DNA of 39,543 bases, taken from Methylobacteriaceae bacterium. Its GTDB lineage: Bacteria > Pseudomonadota > Alphaproteobacteria > Rhizobiales > Beijerinckiaceae. The stretch covers positions 1 through 39,543 of the forward strand of contig JAFASC010000313.1 of assembly GCA_019244955.1 (NCBI GenBank), in the 5' to 3' direction. Below, one piece after another: positions 9,081 through 18,267 of this stretch. Position 1 is the stretch's first letter, and the number at the start of each line of letters is the position of its first letter. The notes under the pieces are model-generated. The model worked only from the letters and a program-made list of their open reading frames with translations, made no database searches and had not been told where the DNA came from. The position numbers were made by a program, and so were the translations under genes.

Positions 9081-10168
9081 GCCGCGTCCTCGTCGATGCC
9101 GTCAACGAAGCGCTCGACCCTGATGCGTGCCTCGTCATCGCTGAATTGGATTGGCGGCGACTTCATGAAGTAGCTGGACGGCCCGGTCAGCGCGCCGCCA
9201 ATGCCGCGCTCGAGCGCGATCTTGGCGCAGCGCACGGCATCTATAACGACGCCGGCAGAATTCGGCGAGTCGCACACCTCGAGCTTCAGCTCCACATTGA
9301 GGGGAACGCCGCCGAACGTGGTGCCTTCGAGCCGAATGAAAGCGAGCTTGCGATCCTCCAGCCACGGCACGTAGTCGCTCGGCCCGACATGGATGTTCTC
9401 GGGCGCGATCGGAATGTCGAACTGGCTTGTCACCGATTGCGTCTTGGAAATCTTTTTCGATTCGAGACGGCTGCGCTCGAGCATGTTCAGGAAGTCGGCA
9501 TTGCCGCCGACGTTGAGCTGATAGGTCCGATCGATTTGCACGCCGCGCGTCTTGAACAGATTGGCGAGGACGCGGTGAACGATCGTGGCACCGACCTGGC
9601 TCTTGATATCGTCGCCGATGATCGGCAGACGCCGCGCCTCAAATCGCGCCCGCCATTTCGGCTCCGAAGCAATGAACACCGGAATGCAGTTCACGAAGGC
9701 GCAGCCCGCTTCCAGCGCCTGTTCCGCGTAGAACTCGGTCGCCTTTTGCGAGCCGACCGGAAGATAGGACACGACGATCTCGGTTCCGCTCTCCTGCAGC
9801 GCGCGGCGCACGTCGATCGGATCAGTTTCTGCCTCCTCGACCCGGCCGCGCAAATACGTGCCGAGCCCATCGAGGGTCGGGCCGCGCCGGACCTTTATTC
9901 CCGTCGGCTTCGGTGCCGCAAACTTATGCGCATTATTGGGCGCAGCAAAAACTGCCTCGGCGACGTCCCTGCCCACCTTCGTCTTGTTGATATCGAAGGC
10001 GGAGCTCAGTTCGATGTCGCCGATGTGATAGCCGCCGAGTTCGACGTTCATTAGACCTGGCACCGGCACATTGCTGCGTGCCTCGGCGTAATGGGTGAGC
10101 CCCTGAACGAAAGAAGAGGCACAATTGCCAACCCCGACAATGCCAACCCGCAGCTTGCGCGCGCTCAC
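9077..10168 (-). CDS. ino1: Inositol-3-phosphate synthase
   Basis: [22 protein letters not shown]...[32 protein letters not shown]...[21 protein letters not shown]...[12 protein letters not shown], typical of the short bacterial MIPS type. GTG start. Confidence 0.92.
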   Translation of the reverse strand: MSARKLRVGIVGVGNCASSFVQGLTHYAEARSNVPVPGLMNVELGGYHIGDIELSSAFDINKTKVGRDVAEAVFAAPNNAHKFAAPKPTGIKVRRGPTLDGLGTYLRGRVEEAETDPIDVRRALQESGTEIVVSYLPVGSQKATEFYAEQALEAGCAFVNCIPVFIASEPKWRARFEARRLPIIGDDIKSQVGATIVHRVLANLFKTRGVQIDRTYQLNVGGNADFLNMLERSRLESKKISKTQSVTSQFDIPIAPENIHVGPSDYVPWLEDRKLAFIRLEGTTFGGVPLNVELKLEVCDSPNSAGVVIDAVRCAKIALERGIGGALTGPSSYFMKSPPIQFSDDEARIRVERFVDGIDEDAA

Positions 10169-11268
10169 GCCACACTCTCCCCGATTTCAGCGGGCAGGCG
10201 CGGTGCGCGGCCCCTGCTCTTTCCCGAGACCAGGCAATGTTCGAGCTCGCGCGCGCGGTGCGCGCCGGTATGCTCGGTCAGAACACGTTGGCGGTACGCC
10301 TTGGCAATCGCGCGGCGTGCGCCTTCCGGCATCTCGAGCGCGGCGAGCGCATCGGCGCTGTCTGCGCAGATGATGATCTCGCGTCGCGGTTCGAACAGCG
10401 TGTCGAGGCCGACCCAATCATCCGACAGAACCGGGCAGCCGCACGCGCCGGCCTCGAAAAGGCGCACGCTCGGACTGTAGCCGGCCTCGATCATGTCGCG
10501 ACGCGTCACATTGAGCGTAAAGCGCGAGGCCGCGTAGAAGGCCGGATGCTCGTCCGGCGCGACGTGTTCGAAGCGCTCGACATTGTCGGGCCAATCGATT
10601 TCATCAGGGTATTGCGGACCTGCGACGGCAAACTTCATGTCCGGCCGTTTGCGCGCTGTGTCGATCAGAAGCCGCGCCAAAGTCGGCTGCCGATCGGGGC
10701 TATAGGTGCCGATGTAGCTGAGATCCCAGCGCTTGTCGGCATTCAAGGGCCGGTACAGCGCTTCGTCGACGGAACAATAGAGCGGGACCGCGCGCTTGAC
10801 GCCATACCGTTTCTCGATTCGTTTCAGGAACGGCCCGCCGGTGAAGGAGAGATAAAGATCGAAATCGGAGATCACTTCGGGTGATAGATAGCTGCACTCG
10901 CCTTTGGCGAGTTGCGCCATGGTCACCGGAGTGTCGATATCGTAGAAAGCCGTCACGCTGGCATTGCGCGCGCATATTCGTTCTGCAACCGCTACACCGT
11001 CGCGAACGAACGAGCCGATGATGATCGCATCGGCTCGTCCGACAACCGTGTCGAAGCGGTCGAAATCGCGAATGTCATCGTAAAGGACCAGCCGGCAGAA
11101 ATCTGGTTGCGCAAGGTCGCGGTTGTCGGCGTACCAGGACTCGTCGCGCTCGAAGAACGTGATGTCATGGCCCCGCGCAGCAAACGACTTCAACAGCGCG
11201 CGATAGGTCGTTGCGTGGCCATTGCCCCACGAGGAGGATAAAGTCAAGCCAAAGACAACCAGCCTCAA
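10165..11268 (-). CDS. CgeB-like glycosyltransferase (paralog B)
   Basis: TTG start, [51 protein letters not shown], clearly paralogous to 7387-8487. TTGA overlap. Confidence 0.82.
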   Translation of the reverse strand: MRLVVFGLTLSSSWGNGHATTYRALLKSFAARGHDITFFERDESWYADNRDLAQPDFCRLVLYDDIRDFDRFDTVVGRADAIIIGSFVRDGVAVAERICARNASVTAFYDIDTPVTMAQLAKGECSYLSPEVISDFDLYLSFTGGPFLKRIEKRYGVKRAVPLYCSVDEALYRPLNADKRWDLSYIGTYSPDRQPTLARLLIDTARKRPDMKFAVAGPQYPDEIDWPDNVERFEHVAPDEHPAFYAASRFTLNVTRRDMIEAGYSPSVRLFEAGACGCPVLSDDWVGLDTLFEPRREIIICADSADALAALEMPEGARRAIAKAYRQRVLTEHTGAHRARELEHCLVSGKSRGRAPRLPAEIGESVA

Positions 11269-12392
11269 CTGACGCCCTCCGCGATCGCCGGTTTAGAACC
11301 CGCACTCGTCATCACTCGCCCCGCCTCACGCGTTTTGCGGAAGAAGGCATCCACCTCCGCGCCGCGATGGGCGTATGTATGCTCGCGTAGAATCCGCGCC
11401 AGCGCGCGCCGTCCGATCTCGGTCGCGCGACCGGGCGTGAGCTCGCGCACCAAGGCGGCGACGTCCTTGCCATCGCGAGCAACAAGAATCTCCCTGCCGG
11501 GCTGGAGAAACAATTCGACGCCGTCCCAAGCGTCGGTCACGATGCAGGCGGCGGCTCCGGCCGCTTCGAAAACCCGCGTCGCCGGGGAATAGCCGATGCT
11601 GGCCATGCTATCGCGCGCAACATTCAGCACGGCGAGCGGCGTGCAGTTGAAAGCATTGTGATCGCGCGTTGGCACGTGACCGATGTAGCGAACGTTGGCC
11701 GGCTTCGGCTTATCCTCCCACCCGGCGCCGCCCAGCAGGAACGAGCCCTCCGGCAGCTGCTCGGCGGCGCTTAAGAAGAAATCCTCGACGCGGCGTTCGC
11801 GGTCCGGCAGGCGATTTGCCAGGAAGGCAAGGTCGCAACTGAACTTTGCATCGGGCTGCACCGGATGGTGCGTGTCGGGATCGAGCGCATTGTAGATCGG
11901 CCGGCAGTCGCGTGCTCCCAAGACCCGGTAGGCGGTAACGATGGGCGGCCCGCCGCCATATGTGAGCACGGCATTGAGCTGGGGTAATTCTGCATGCAGG
12001 GGATGGTCCGGATCGCTGCGCAATTCGGCAACGGTCGCGGCAGCGTCCACGTCCCAGAAGATCCGGATTGCATCGGGCCGCGCCGCGCGCATGACTCCTT
12101 CGAGCAGCTCGTCGTCAAATACCCCGACGCCGCTTGCTTTGACGACGATATCGGCCTCCCCCGCGCGCGCGACGACGCGCTTCATGTGCTCGACAGTCGC
12201 GGGGTACACAACCACCCTGCACCAATCCGGCGGGTCGATATCGCGATGCGCCTGACGCTCGTAAGCGTCGGGCTCGTAGAAGGTGACGTCGTAGCCGCGG
12301 CGCGCGAGCTCGCGGATGATGCCGCGATAATAGGTTGCGGCACCATTCCAGTAGGAGGAAACGAGGCTTGAGCCGTAGAAGGCGATCTTCAT
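11265..12392 (-). CDS. CgeB-like glycosyltransferase (paralog C)
   Basis: MKIAFYGSSLVSSYWNGAATYYRGIIRELARRGYDVTFYEPDAYERQ...ATRVFEAAGAAACIVTDAWDGVELFLQPGRE. ATGA overlap upstream. Confidence 0.82.
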   Translation of the reverse strand: MKIAFYGSSLVSSYWNGAATYYRGIIRELARRGYDVTFYEPDAYERQAHRDIDPPDWCRVVVYPATVEHMKRVVARAGEADIVVKASGVGVFDDELLEGVMRAARPDAIRIFWDVDAAATVAELRSDPDHPLHAELPQLNAVLTYGGGPPIVTAYRVLGARDCRPIYNALDPDTHHPVQPDAKFSCDLAFLANRLPDRERRVEDFFLSAAEQLPEGSFLLGGAGWEDKPKPANVRYIGHVPTRDHNAFNCTPLAVLNVARDSMASIGYSPATRVFEAAGAAACIVTDAWDGVELFLQPGREILVARDGKDVAALVRELTPGRATEIGRRALARILREHTYAHRGAEVDAFFRKTREAGRVMTSAGSKPAIAEGVS

Positions 12393-13501
12393 GCGACCGC
12401 CTCCAGCGCGCGCGCGCCCTTGAGCCGCGCTACGATCGACAGCAGCTCTTTGACGCGATGGGCGCAAGTGTGCCGCGCGCGAATAGTCGCAAGGCCGTTT
12501 GCCGCCAGTTCCTGACGCAAGTCCGGATCATGCGCGAGTGCGCGCAGATGTCCGGTCATTTCCGCACCGTCATTTGCGACGAGATAGTCCCTTCCCGGGT
12601 GAAACAGGTGCTCGCGATCCTCCCATGGCGATGAGACAAGCGGAATCCCGCAAGCAAGCGCTTCGAAGACGCGGATGGTCGGAATGCCCGGCAAGGAAGT
12701 CACATAAAAGCGGCGCGGCACATGCACTGTCGCGACGTGTCGGGCGAAGACCTCCGGCGCGCGGGCATTCGGCAGAAACCCGCGATAGCGCGCGCCCGCT
12801 TTGCCGATGAGCTCTAGCGCCTCGACCGGATAGCGGACCCCGAAAATATCGAGCGGGAGGTCCGCTTCTCGCGCCGGGTCGAAGAGGAAATGCTGCAGCT
12901 CCGCGGAGCGTTCGCCGTCGCCCCAATTCCCGATCCAGACCATGCCGGCACGCCGGATCTCGTGGCGCGGTGGATGGAAGTGGCGGACATCCGCGGCTTC
13001 ATGCCAGGTGAAGACGCGATTGCCCCAACCCCATTTGCGGTAGACGTCCGCAAGCACCGCGCCGAATGCGAGGACGCCGTCATAAAAACGCAGATCATAG
13101 GCGCGCATCGCGGCCGGATTGCTGACGGCGCGATGATGCGTGTCATGGAAGAGCAGCTGAATGGCGGCGCCGCTGTTGCGCACGTGGCCCAACGCGGCGA
13201 CGAGCCATTCTTCATTCCACTCGTGGACGATGACGACGTCGGCGCCGTCGGTGGCGGCCGCCAGATCGATGTCGCGCGAATATGTCTGGGAGTTGAGTTC
13301 GGGATAGGCGGCTTTGTACGCGGCAAGCGCATCTTCGCCGGCGTCGGCCAGGAGATTAGTGAGACTCCAGCTTCCCTCCGGCTCGTAGACCGCGACCTCA
13401 TGGCCGGCGGCGATCAGCTCCCGAATCACACCGCGCAGGAAATGCGCGTTGCCGTGATTCCAGCACGAGGCGAGCGAGTGGGTGAAATAGACGAACTTCA
13501 T
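12389..13501 (-). CDS. CgeB-like glycosyltransferase (paralog D)
   Basis: MKFVYFTHSLASCWNHGNAHFLRGVIRELIAAGHEVAVYEPEGSWS...TIRVFEALACGIPLVSSPWEDREHLFHPGRDYL. ATGA overlap upstream. Confidence 0.82.
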   Translation of the reverse strand: MKFVYFTHSLASCWNHGNAHFLRGVIRELIAAGHEVAVYEPEGSWSLTNLLADAGEDALAAYKAAYPELNSQTYSRDIDLAAATDGADVVIVHEWNEEWLVAALGHVRNSGAAIQLLFHDTHHRAVSNPAAMRAYDLRFYDGVLAFGAVLADVYRKWGWGNRVFTWHEAADVRHFHPPRHEIRRAGMVWIGNWGDGERSAELQHFLFDPAREADLPLDIFGVRYPVEALELIGKAGARYRGFLPNARAPEVFARHVATVHVPRRFYVTSLPGIPTIRVFEALACGIPLVSSPWEDREHLFHPGRDYLVANDGAEMTGHLRALAHDPDLRQELAANGLATIRARHTCAHRVKELLSIVARLKGARALEAVA

Positions 13502-14601
13502 GAGGCCCGCCGCTGCGGTTCGGCGAGAAGCGAGTGCATCAGCGCAGCGAGCGCGTCGGCGGATTTGTCGATTGTGTAGCGCGCCGCCCGCCGAGTAGCT
13601 TGAGCGGCGAGGCGGGCGCGCAAAGCCGGGTCCGCAATGATTGTGTCCAAGGCCTCCGCGAGCGCACGCCCGTCGGACGGCGGCACAAACAAAGCCGCCT
13701 CATCCCACAATTCGTGGAATGTGGGGATGTCGGAAAGGACCAGCGTGCAACCCGCTTGCGCCGCTTCGAGAACCGCGAGCCCGAAAGGCTCGTACAATGC
13801 GGCGGAGATGAACACGGAAGATCGCACCATCACATCCCGCAACGCTGCGGGCGCGAGCACGCCAAGCCAATCTAGCCGATTAAGCTCAATTGCGGCGCCG
13901 TTTGGTCCTTGCACCGGGCCTGCGGCGCAGATCGTGAACGGCAGATGCTCGGCTGCGCGATCGAGCGCGGCAACGTTCTTGCCCTGATCCCACAGCCTTC
14001 CAGCCGTGAGGACGGGTATGTCGCGTGTGGGCGGGCGCGCCTTGTCAGGCGCCGACCTTCCATTGTGGATCGCGATCGGCGCGCGCGGCAACGTGTAGAG
14101 CAGTTGCGCTTGCCTGGCGAGCGCCTGCGAAGGCGCAATCGCCGCGTCGACGCGCGTCAGTCCCGCGCGCGTCAGCTTCGCCCGCCACTGCAAGTCGGCG
14201 GGCAGCTCGCCGTCCCCGTGAACCGCCTGCCACCAGGTGCCTACACACGAGTGCAGCACGCCGATTGTGGGGACGGGAAAAGATGCACCGGCGGCGAGTG
14301 CCGGGGCGTTCAATTGCACGACGTCGGCGCCAATCCGGCGTGATAGCCGGGCGATCTCTTCGCCGGCATGGGTCACCTCGGATGCGCTCATTGCGGTCCA
14401 GTCAAGCGGCAGATCGGTGATCTCGATCTCCAACCCGGCAATCGACCGCGCTTCGCGCAATGCCGACTGGCTTGGACGCTCGCCAAGTAGCGCGAGTGTG
14501 GTGGAAATCCCACGCGCGCTCAGGGCTTCCGCCGTTTCGAGCGCATAGGTCCAGATGCCACCCGCGGCATCCGCCGTCATGAGCAGGTGGATGTCAGGCA
14601 T
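13498..14601 (-). CDS. Glycosyltransferase family 4
   Basis: MPDIHLLMTADAAGGIWTYALETAEALSARGISTTLALLG...SAALYEPFGLAVLEAAQAGCTLVLSDIPTFHELWDEAALFVPP. Confidence 0.88.
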   Translation of the reverse strand: MPDIHLLMTADAAGGIWTYALETAEALSARGISTTLALLGERPSQSALREARSIAGLEIEITDLPLDWTAMSASEVTHAGEEIARLSRRIGADVVQLNAPALAAGASFPVPTIGVLHSCVGTWWQAVHGDGELPADLQWRAKLTRAGLTRVDAAIAPSQALARQAQLLYTLPRAPIAIHNGRSAPDKARPPTRDIPVLTAGRLWDQGKNVAALDRAAEHLPFTICAAGPVQGPNGAAIELNRLDWLGVLAPAALRDVMVRSSVFISAALYEPFGLAVLEAAQAGCTLVLSDIPTFHELWDEAALFVPPSDGRALAEALDTIIADPALRARLAAQATRRAARYTIDKSADALAALMHSLLAEPQRRAS

Positions 14602-15700
14602 GATCCCTGACCTGACGCGTGGCTCCGACCGCCCGGACGGGCTTTCGAACCGATGTCTTGCGTTCGGAAATCCAGGCGATCAATTCTGCGACGCCATGCT
14701 TCCAGCTCTTCGGGTCGGACAGTTCGAGCTCACCCGCGATCGCACGTGTATCGCTGACGTAATAACGCTGATCGCCGGCGCGCCAATCAGAAAACTCGAT
14801 CTCCACCGGCCGGCTGAGTCGCGATTCGATGAAGCGCAGAATGCGCTTCAGGCTGACCGCATTCGCGGGGCCCCCACCGAGATTGAAGGCGCGCCCGGCG
14901 ACACGGCCGATATTGCGCCATCCCGCAAGATAGGCTTCGACGGCGTCGGAAACGTGCAGAACGTCGCGCACTTGGCACCCATCGCCGTAAATGGTGATCG
15001 GGTCGCCGGCCAAGGCGCGATAGACAAAATGCGCCACCCAACCCTGATCCTCGGTCCCCATCTGATGCGGGCCGTAGATGCAGCTCATGCGCAGGACCGC
15101 CGTGAGCAGATCGAAGCTGCGGGCGTAATCCAAAACGTATTGATCCGCAGCTCCCTTGGAGCAGCCGTAAGGGGTGTGAAAGTCGAGCGGACGACTCTCG
15201 TCTACGCCGTGAGCGCGTAGAGTTGCGTCCTTCGGCAAATAGCAATCGTCGTCGCACGCAAGTTCCACATCGTCCAAATTGCCGTAGACCTTGTTGGTGC
15301 TCGAAAAGAGCAAGGGCGCGCGCGGATTGTTGAGGCGCAGCGCCTCGAGAAGCGAGATCGTGCCGCCGACATTCACGTCGAAGTCAAGGCGTGGTTCGAC
15401 GAGGCTGGTCGTCACCGCTACCTGTGCCGCAAAATGAAAAACGGCCCGGCAATCGCGGACCGCTTCCCCGAGTGCTGCACGATCTCTGATGTCGCAACAC
15501 GCGAACGAGATTTTGTCGGCGTGACTACCCTTCAGCCATGCCAGATTGTCTTCGACGCCTGGCCGGGCCAGCGAGTCGAAAATGAGCACCGAATACCCTT
15601 CGCGCGCCAGACGATCGGCGAGGTTGATGCCGATGAAGCCGGCGCCGCCGGTGACGAGAACCGGACGTGTGCTGAGGAGCGATGGCGCGGCGGGGGTCAC
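14594..15700 (-). CDS. NAD-dependent epimerase/dehydratase (CDP-paratose 2-epimerase-like SDR)
   Basis: VLVTGGAGFIGINLADRLAREGYSVLIFDSLARPGVEDNLAWLKG...STNKVYG...YGCSKGAADQYVLDYARSF...DVLHVSDAVEAY. GTG start in a GTGA overlap. Confidence 0.85.
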   Translation of the reverse strand: MTPAAPSLLSTRPVLVTGGAGFIGINLADRLAREGYSVLIFDSLARPGVEDNLAWLKGSHADKISFACCDIRDRAALGEAVRDCRAVFHFAAQVAVTTSLVEPRLDFDVNVGGTISLLEALRLNNPRAPLLFSSTNKVYGNLDDVELACDDDCYLPKDATLRAHGVDESRPLDFHTPYGCSKGAADQYVLDYARSFDLLTAVLRMSCIYGPHQMGTEDQGWVAHFVYRALAGDPITIYGDGCQVRDVLHVSDAVEAYLAGWRNIGRVAGRAFNLGGGPANAVSLKRILRFIESRLSRPVEIEFSDWRAGDQRYYVSDTRAIAGELELSDPKSWKHGVAELIAWISERKTSVRKPVRAVGATRQVRDHA

Positions 15701-16809
15701 GCGACGAGCCCTCTCGCTTCGAGTTCACGGCGCGCCTCATGGACGCGGTCGTTCGCCTCCTGTTTCGCAACCCAGTCCGCGAGCTCTGCCAGTCCGGTAC
15801 TGAAATCCTGTTCGGCGGCGAAGCCGAGCTCCTGCTCGGCTTTGCCGACAGCGGCAAAGCAGTGTCTGATGTCGCCAGCGCGGAGCTTGCCGGTCATTTC
15901 AGGGGCGAGGTCGGTGCGGTTCATAGCCTGCGCCAGACCGATCGCAACGTCTTCCACCGTTCGGGACCGGCCGCTGCCTATGTTGAATACCTTGCCGGCC
16001 GCAGCCGGATGTTCCAGCGCGAGCAGGAAGGCGCGTGCGACGTCCTTGACATGCACGAAATCGCGCCGCTGTTGGCCATCCTCGAACACCATCGGACGCT
16101 CGCCATTCAACAGACGGGAGGCGAAAATCGCGAGCACGCCGGTGTAAGGATTTGAGAGAGCCTGACCAGGTCCGTAAACATTGAAGAGCCGAAGCGCCAC
16201 CGCCTCAATTCCGTAAGCGGGCGCGACTGTGAGCGTGAGGCGCTCCTGCACGTACTTCGTCAACGCGTAAACCGACGTGAGCGCCGGCCGCTTCCATTCC
16301 GGTGTCGGCATCGCAAACAGCGGACGCCCATCGCGGCCAAGCGGATCATAAGATTGTCCGGCGCGGCGCATGCCGCGTTCGGCATCTTCAACAACGTCGC
16401 CGCTTTCTGTCCGGTAAAGACCCTCGCCATAAATGCTCATCGAGGAAGCGGTGACGACGCGCCGCACGGGACGATCGATCAGCGCTTGAAACAAAGAAGC
16501 GGTTGCGAGATCATTGCCACCGACATAGCGCTCGATCTCGTACATGCTCTGCCCGACGCCGACCTCCGCGGCCAGATGGATGACGCTGTCGACGCGCGCC
16601 AGCGCGCGCGAAAGGAGACCAGGATCGCGCAGATCGCCGACGAGGAGCTCTGCGTCGTTCCAGATATCGAGCTTGCTGGGCGCCGGCCCGTGGACCTGTT
16701 CCACGAAAGAATCGAGGGCGCGAACGCGATTGCCACGTTGCAGCGCTTCCCTGACCACCTGGCGGCCGATGAATCCCGCGCCGCCGGTGACGAGAATGGT
16801 CTCGCTCAT
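15697..16809 (-). CDS. NAD-dependent epimerase/dehydratase (extended SDR, nucleotide-sugar epimerase)
   Basis: ILVTGGAGFIGRQVVREALQRGNRVRALDSFVEQVHG...SSMSIYGEG...SVYALTKYVQERL...LRLFNVYGPGQALSNPYTGV. Confidence 0.88.
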   Translation of the reverse strand: MSETILVTGGAGFIGRQVVREALQRGNRVRALDSFVEQVHGPAPSKLDIWNDAELLVGDLRDPGLLSRALARVDSVIHLAAEVGVGQSMYEIERYVGGNDLATASLFQALIDRPVRRVVTASSMSIYGEGLYRTESGDVVEDAERGMRRAGQSYDPLGRDGRPLFAMPTPEWKRPALTSVYALTKYVQERLTLTVAPAYGIEAVALRLFNVYGPGQALSNPYTGVLAIFASRLLNGERPMVFEDGQQRRDFVHVKDVARAFLLALEHPAAAGKVFNIGSGRSRTVEDVAIGLAQAMNRTDLAPEMTGKLRAGDIRHCFAAVGKAEQELGFAAEQDFSTGLAELADWVAKQEANDRVHEARRELEARGLVA

Positions 16810-17108
16810 GGCGAAGCCGGGCGGGATTTATACAAACTGTGAACTTGGTCTCGCCATGGCAGGCAATCCGGCTGGAGCGGAGCGGTGCCGCTTAGCCATG
16901 AATGCCCCAATTCAGCGCGTCGCATCCCACCTCATCCAGACGGTTGTCGAATTTGCAGCAGATTTGCCAGCGAATACCGAGGGATACGCAGGCGCTGCTC
17001 ACCCCAAAACGGTCAGCATCTACAAAGGTTGCAGTCTAGCTTGCGCTAAGGCGTGCCTCTTTAACTTTTGATATAACCGAGGGGCCGCCGGCTCTTAACG
17101 TATGATAA

Positions 17109-18248
17109 TCAAGCGACGATCTTTGCCTTGCGTAAGCAATGGATCTCGTCGGCAGCGAGACCACAGCTTTTCAAAATCGCATCGGCTTGGCTGTGTTCCG
17201 GCGCAACGCGATTGGCTCCCGCAGCAGCGCTGCGGAAGCGCGGCGCGGCAGCCGGGCGTGCATGCCCTTCAGTGCGGCGGAACGTGTTGCGGGCGCTGAT
17301 GTGCGGATGATGCGCCGCTTCCTCCAACGTGAGCACCGGCGTCACGCAAGCATCGGTGCCTTCGAGAAGCGCACACCATTCCGCGCGCGTGCGGGTCTTG
17401 AAGATCGCGATCATCTTGGCACGCAATGCTGGCCAGTGTTCACGCTCGTGCTGGCGTTGCACGTCTTCTTGATCAAGACCGATGCGGCGCGCCAGTTCCT
17501 GAAAGAACTTTCCCTCAATGGCGCCGACGGCGAGATAAAGCCCGTCGCGCGTCTCGTACGTGTCGTACCAGGGCGCGCCGCCGTCGAGTATATTGTTGCC
17601 GCGCTCGTCGTCCCAGCGTCCGGAGGCTTTCAAGCTGTAGAAGATCGTCATGAGTGAGGCGGCGCCGTCGACCATTGCCGCGTCGACAACATCGCCTTCT
17701 CCGGTGGCGCGCGCGCGGAGGATGCCGGCAAGAATCCCGATCGCGAGATAAAGCGAGCCGCCGCCGTAATCGCCAATCAGATTGAGCGGCGGCACGGGCT
17801 TGCGTCCACGCTCGCCGATGCTCGCGAGCGCGCCGGTCAGCGCAATATAATTGATGTCGTGTCCAGCCGCTTGCGACAGCGGGCCCTCCTGGCCGAATCC
17901 GGTCATGCGGCCATAGACGAGCCGGTTGTTGCGCTTCAGGCAAATGTCGGGCCCGAGGCCGAGCCGCTCCATCACGCCTGGACGAAAGCCTTCAATCAGC
18001 CCATCCGCGCGCTCGATCAGGTTGAGAGCAATCTCGATTGCCTGCGGCTGCTTCAAATCGAGTGCGATCGAGCGGCGATTGCGCGCGACGAAGTCCGTGC
18101 TCTTCCTCATGGGGACGCCGAGGTCGCTGCCGCCGATGCGATCGATGCGGATCACGTCAGCGCCCATGTCGCCAAGCAGCATTGCGCAGAACGGGCCGGG
18201 ACCGATGCCCGCCATCTCGATGATCGTCACCCCGTTCAGCGGTCCCAA
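17109..18248 (-). CDS. CaiB/BaiF family CoA-transferase (alpha-methylacyl-CoA racemase-like)
   Basis: GPLNGVTIIEMAGIGPGPFCAMLLGDMGADVIRIDRIGGSD...RNRRSIALDLKQPQ. TTG start at 18248 preferred, with GGAG 7 nt upstream; the ORF itself extends to 18305. Confidence 0.88.
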   Translation of the reverse strand: MGPLNGVTIIEMAGIGPGPFCAMLLGDMGADVIRIDRIGGSDLGVPMRKSTDFVARNRRSIALDLKQPQAIEIALNLIERADGLIEGFRPGVMERLGLGPDICLKRNNRLVYGRMTGFGQEGPLSQAAGHDINYIALTGALASIGERGRKPVPPLNLIGDYGGGSLYLAIGILAGILRARATGEGDVVDAAMVDGAASLMTIFYSLKASGRWDDERGNNILDGGAPWYDTYETRDGLYLAVGAIEGKFFQELARRIGLDQEDVQRQHEREHWPALRAKMIAIFKTRTRAEWCALLEGTDACVTPVLTLEEAAHHPHISARNTFRRTEGHARPAAAPRFRSAAAGANRVAPEHSQADAILKSCGLAADEIHCLRKAKIVA

Positions 18249-18267
18249 ATCGCAGCTCCGTCGCAAG

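Larger units (their letters stand above)
1912..16809 (-). other. Predicted 15-gene glycoconjugate biosynthesis operon
   Basis: All genes co-directional with no gap over 4 bp. 10 of 14 junctions are 4-bp NTGA overlaps; the others are 8 bp overlap, 1 bp gap, 4 bp gap and 20 bp overlap. Confidence 0.88.

Noticed and set aside
8900-10054. 384-aa plus-strand ORF opposite ino1 and the phosphatase
   Set aside because: Entirely antisense to conserved genes; no motif support.
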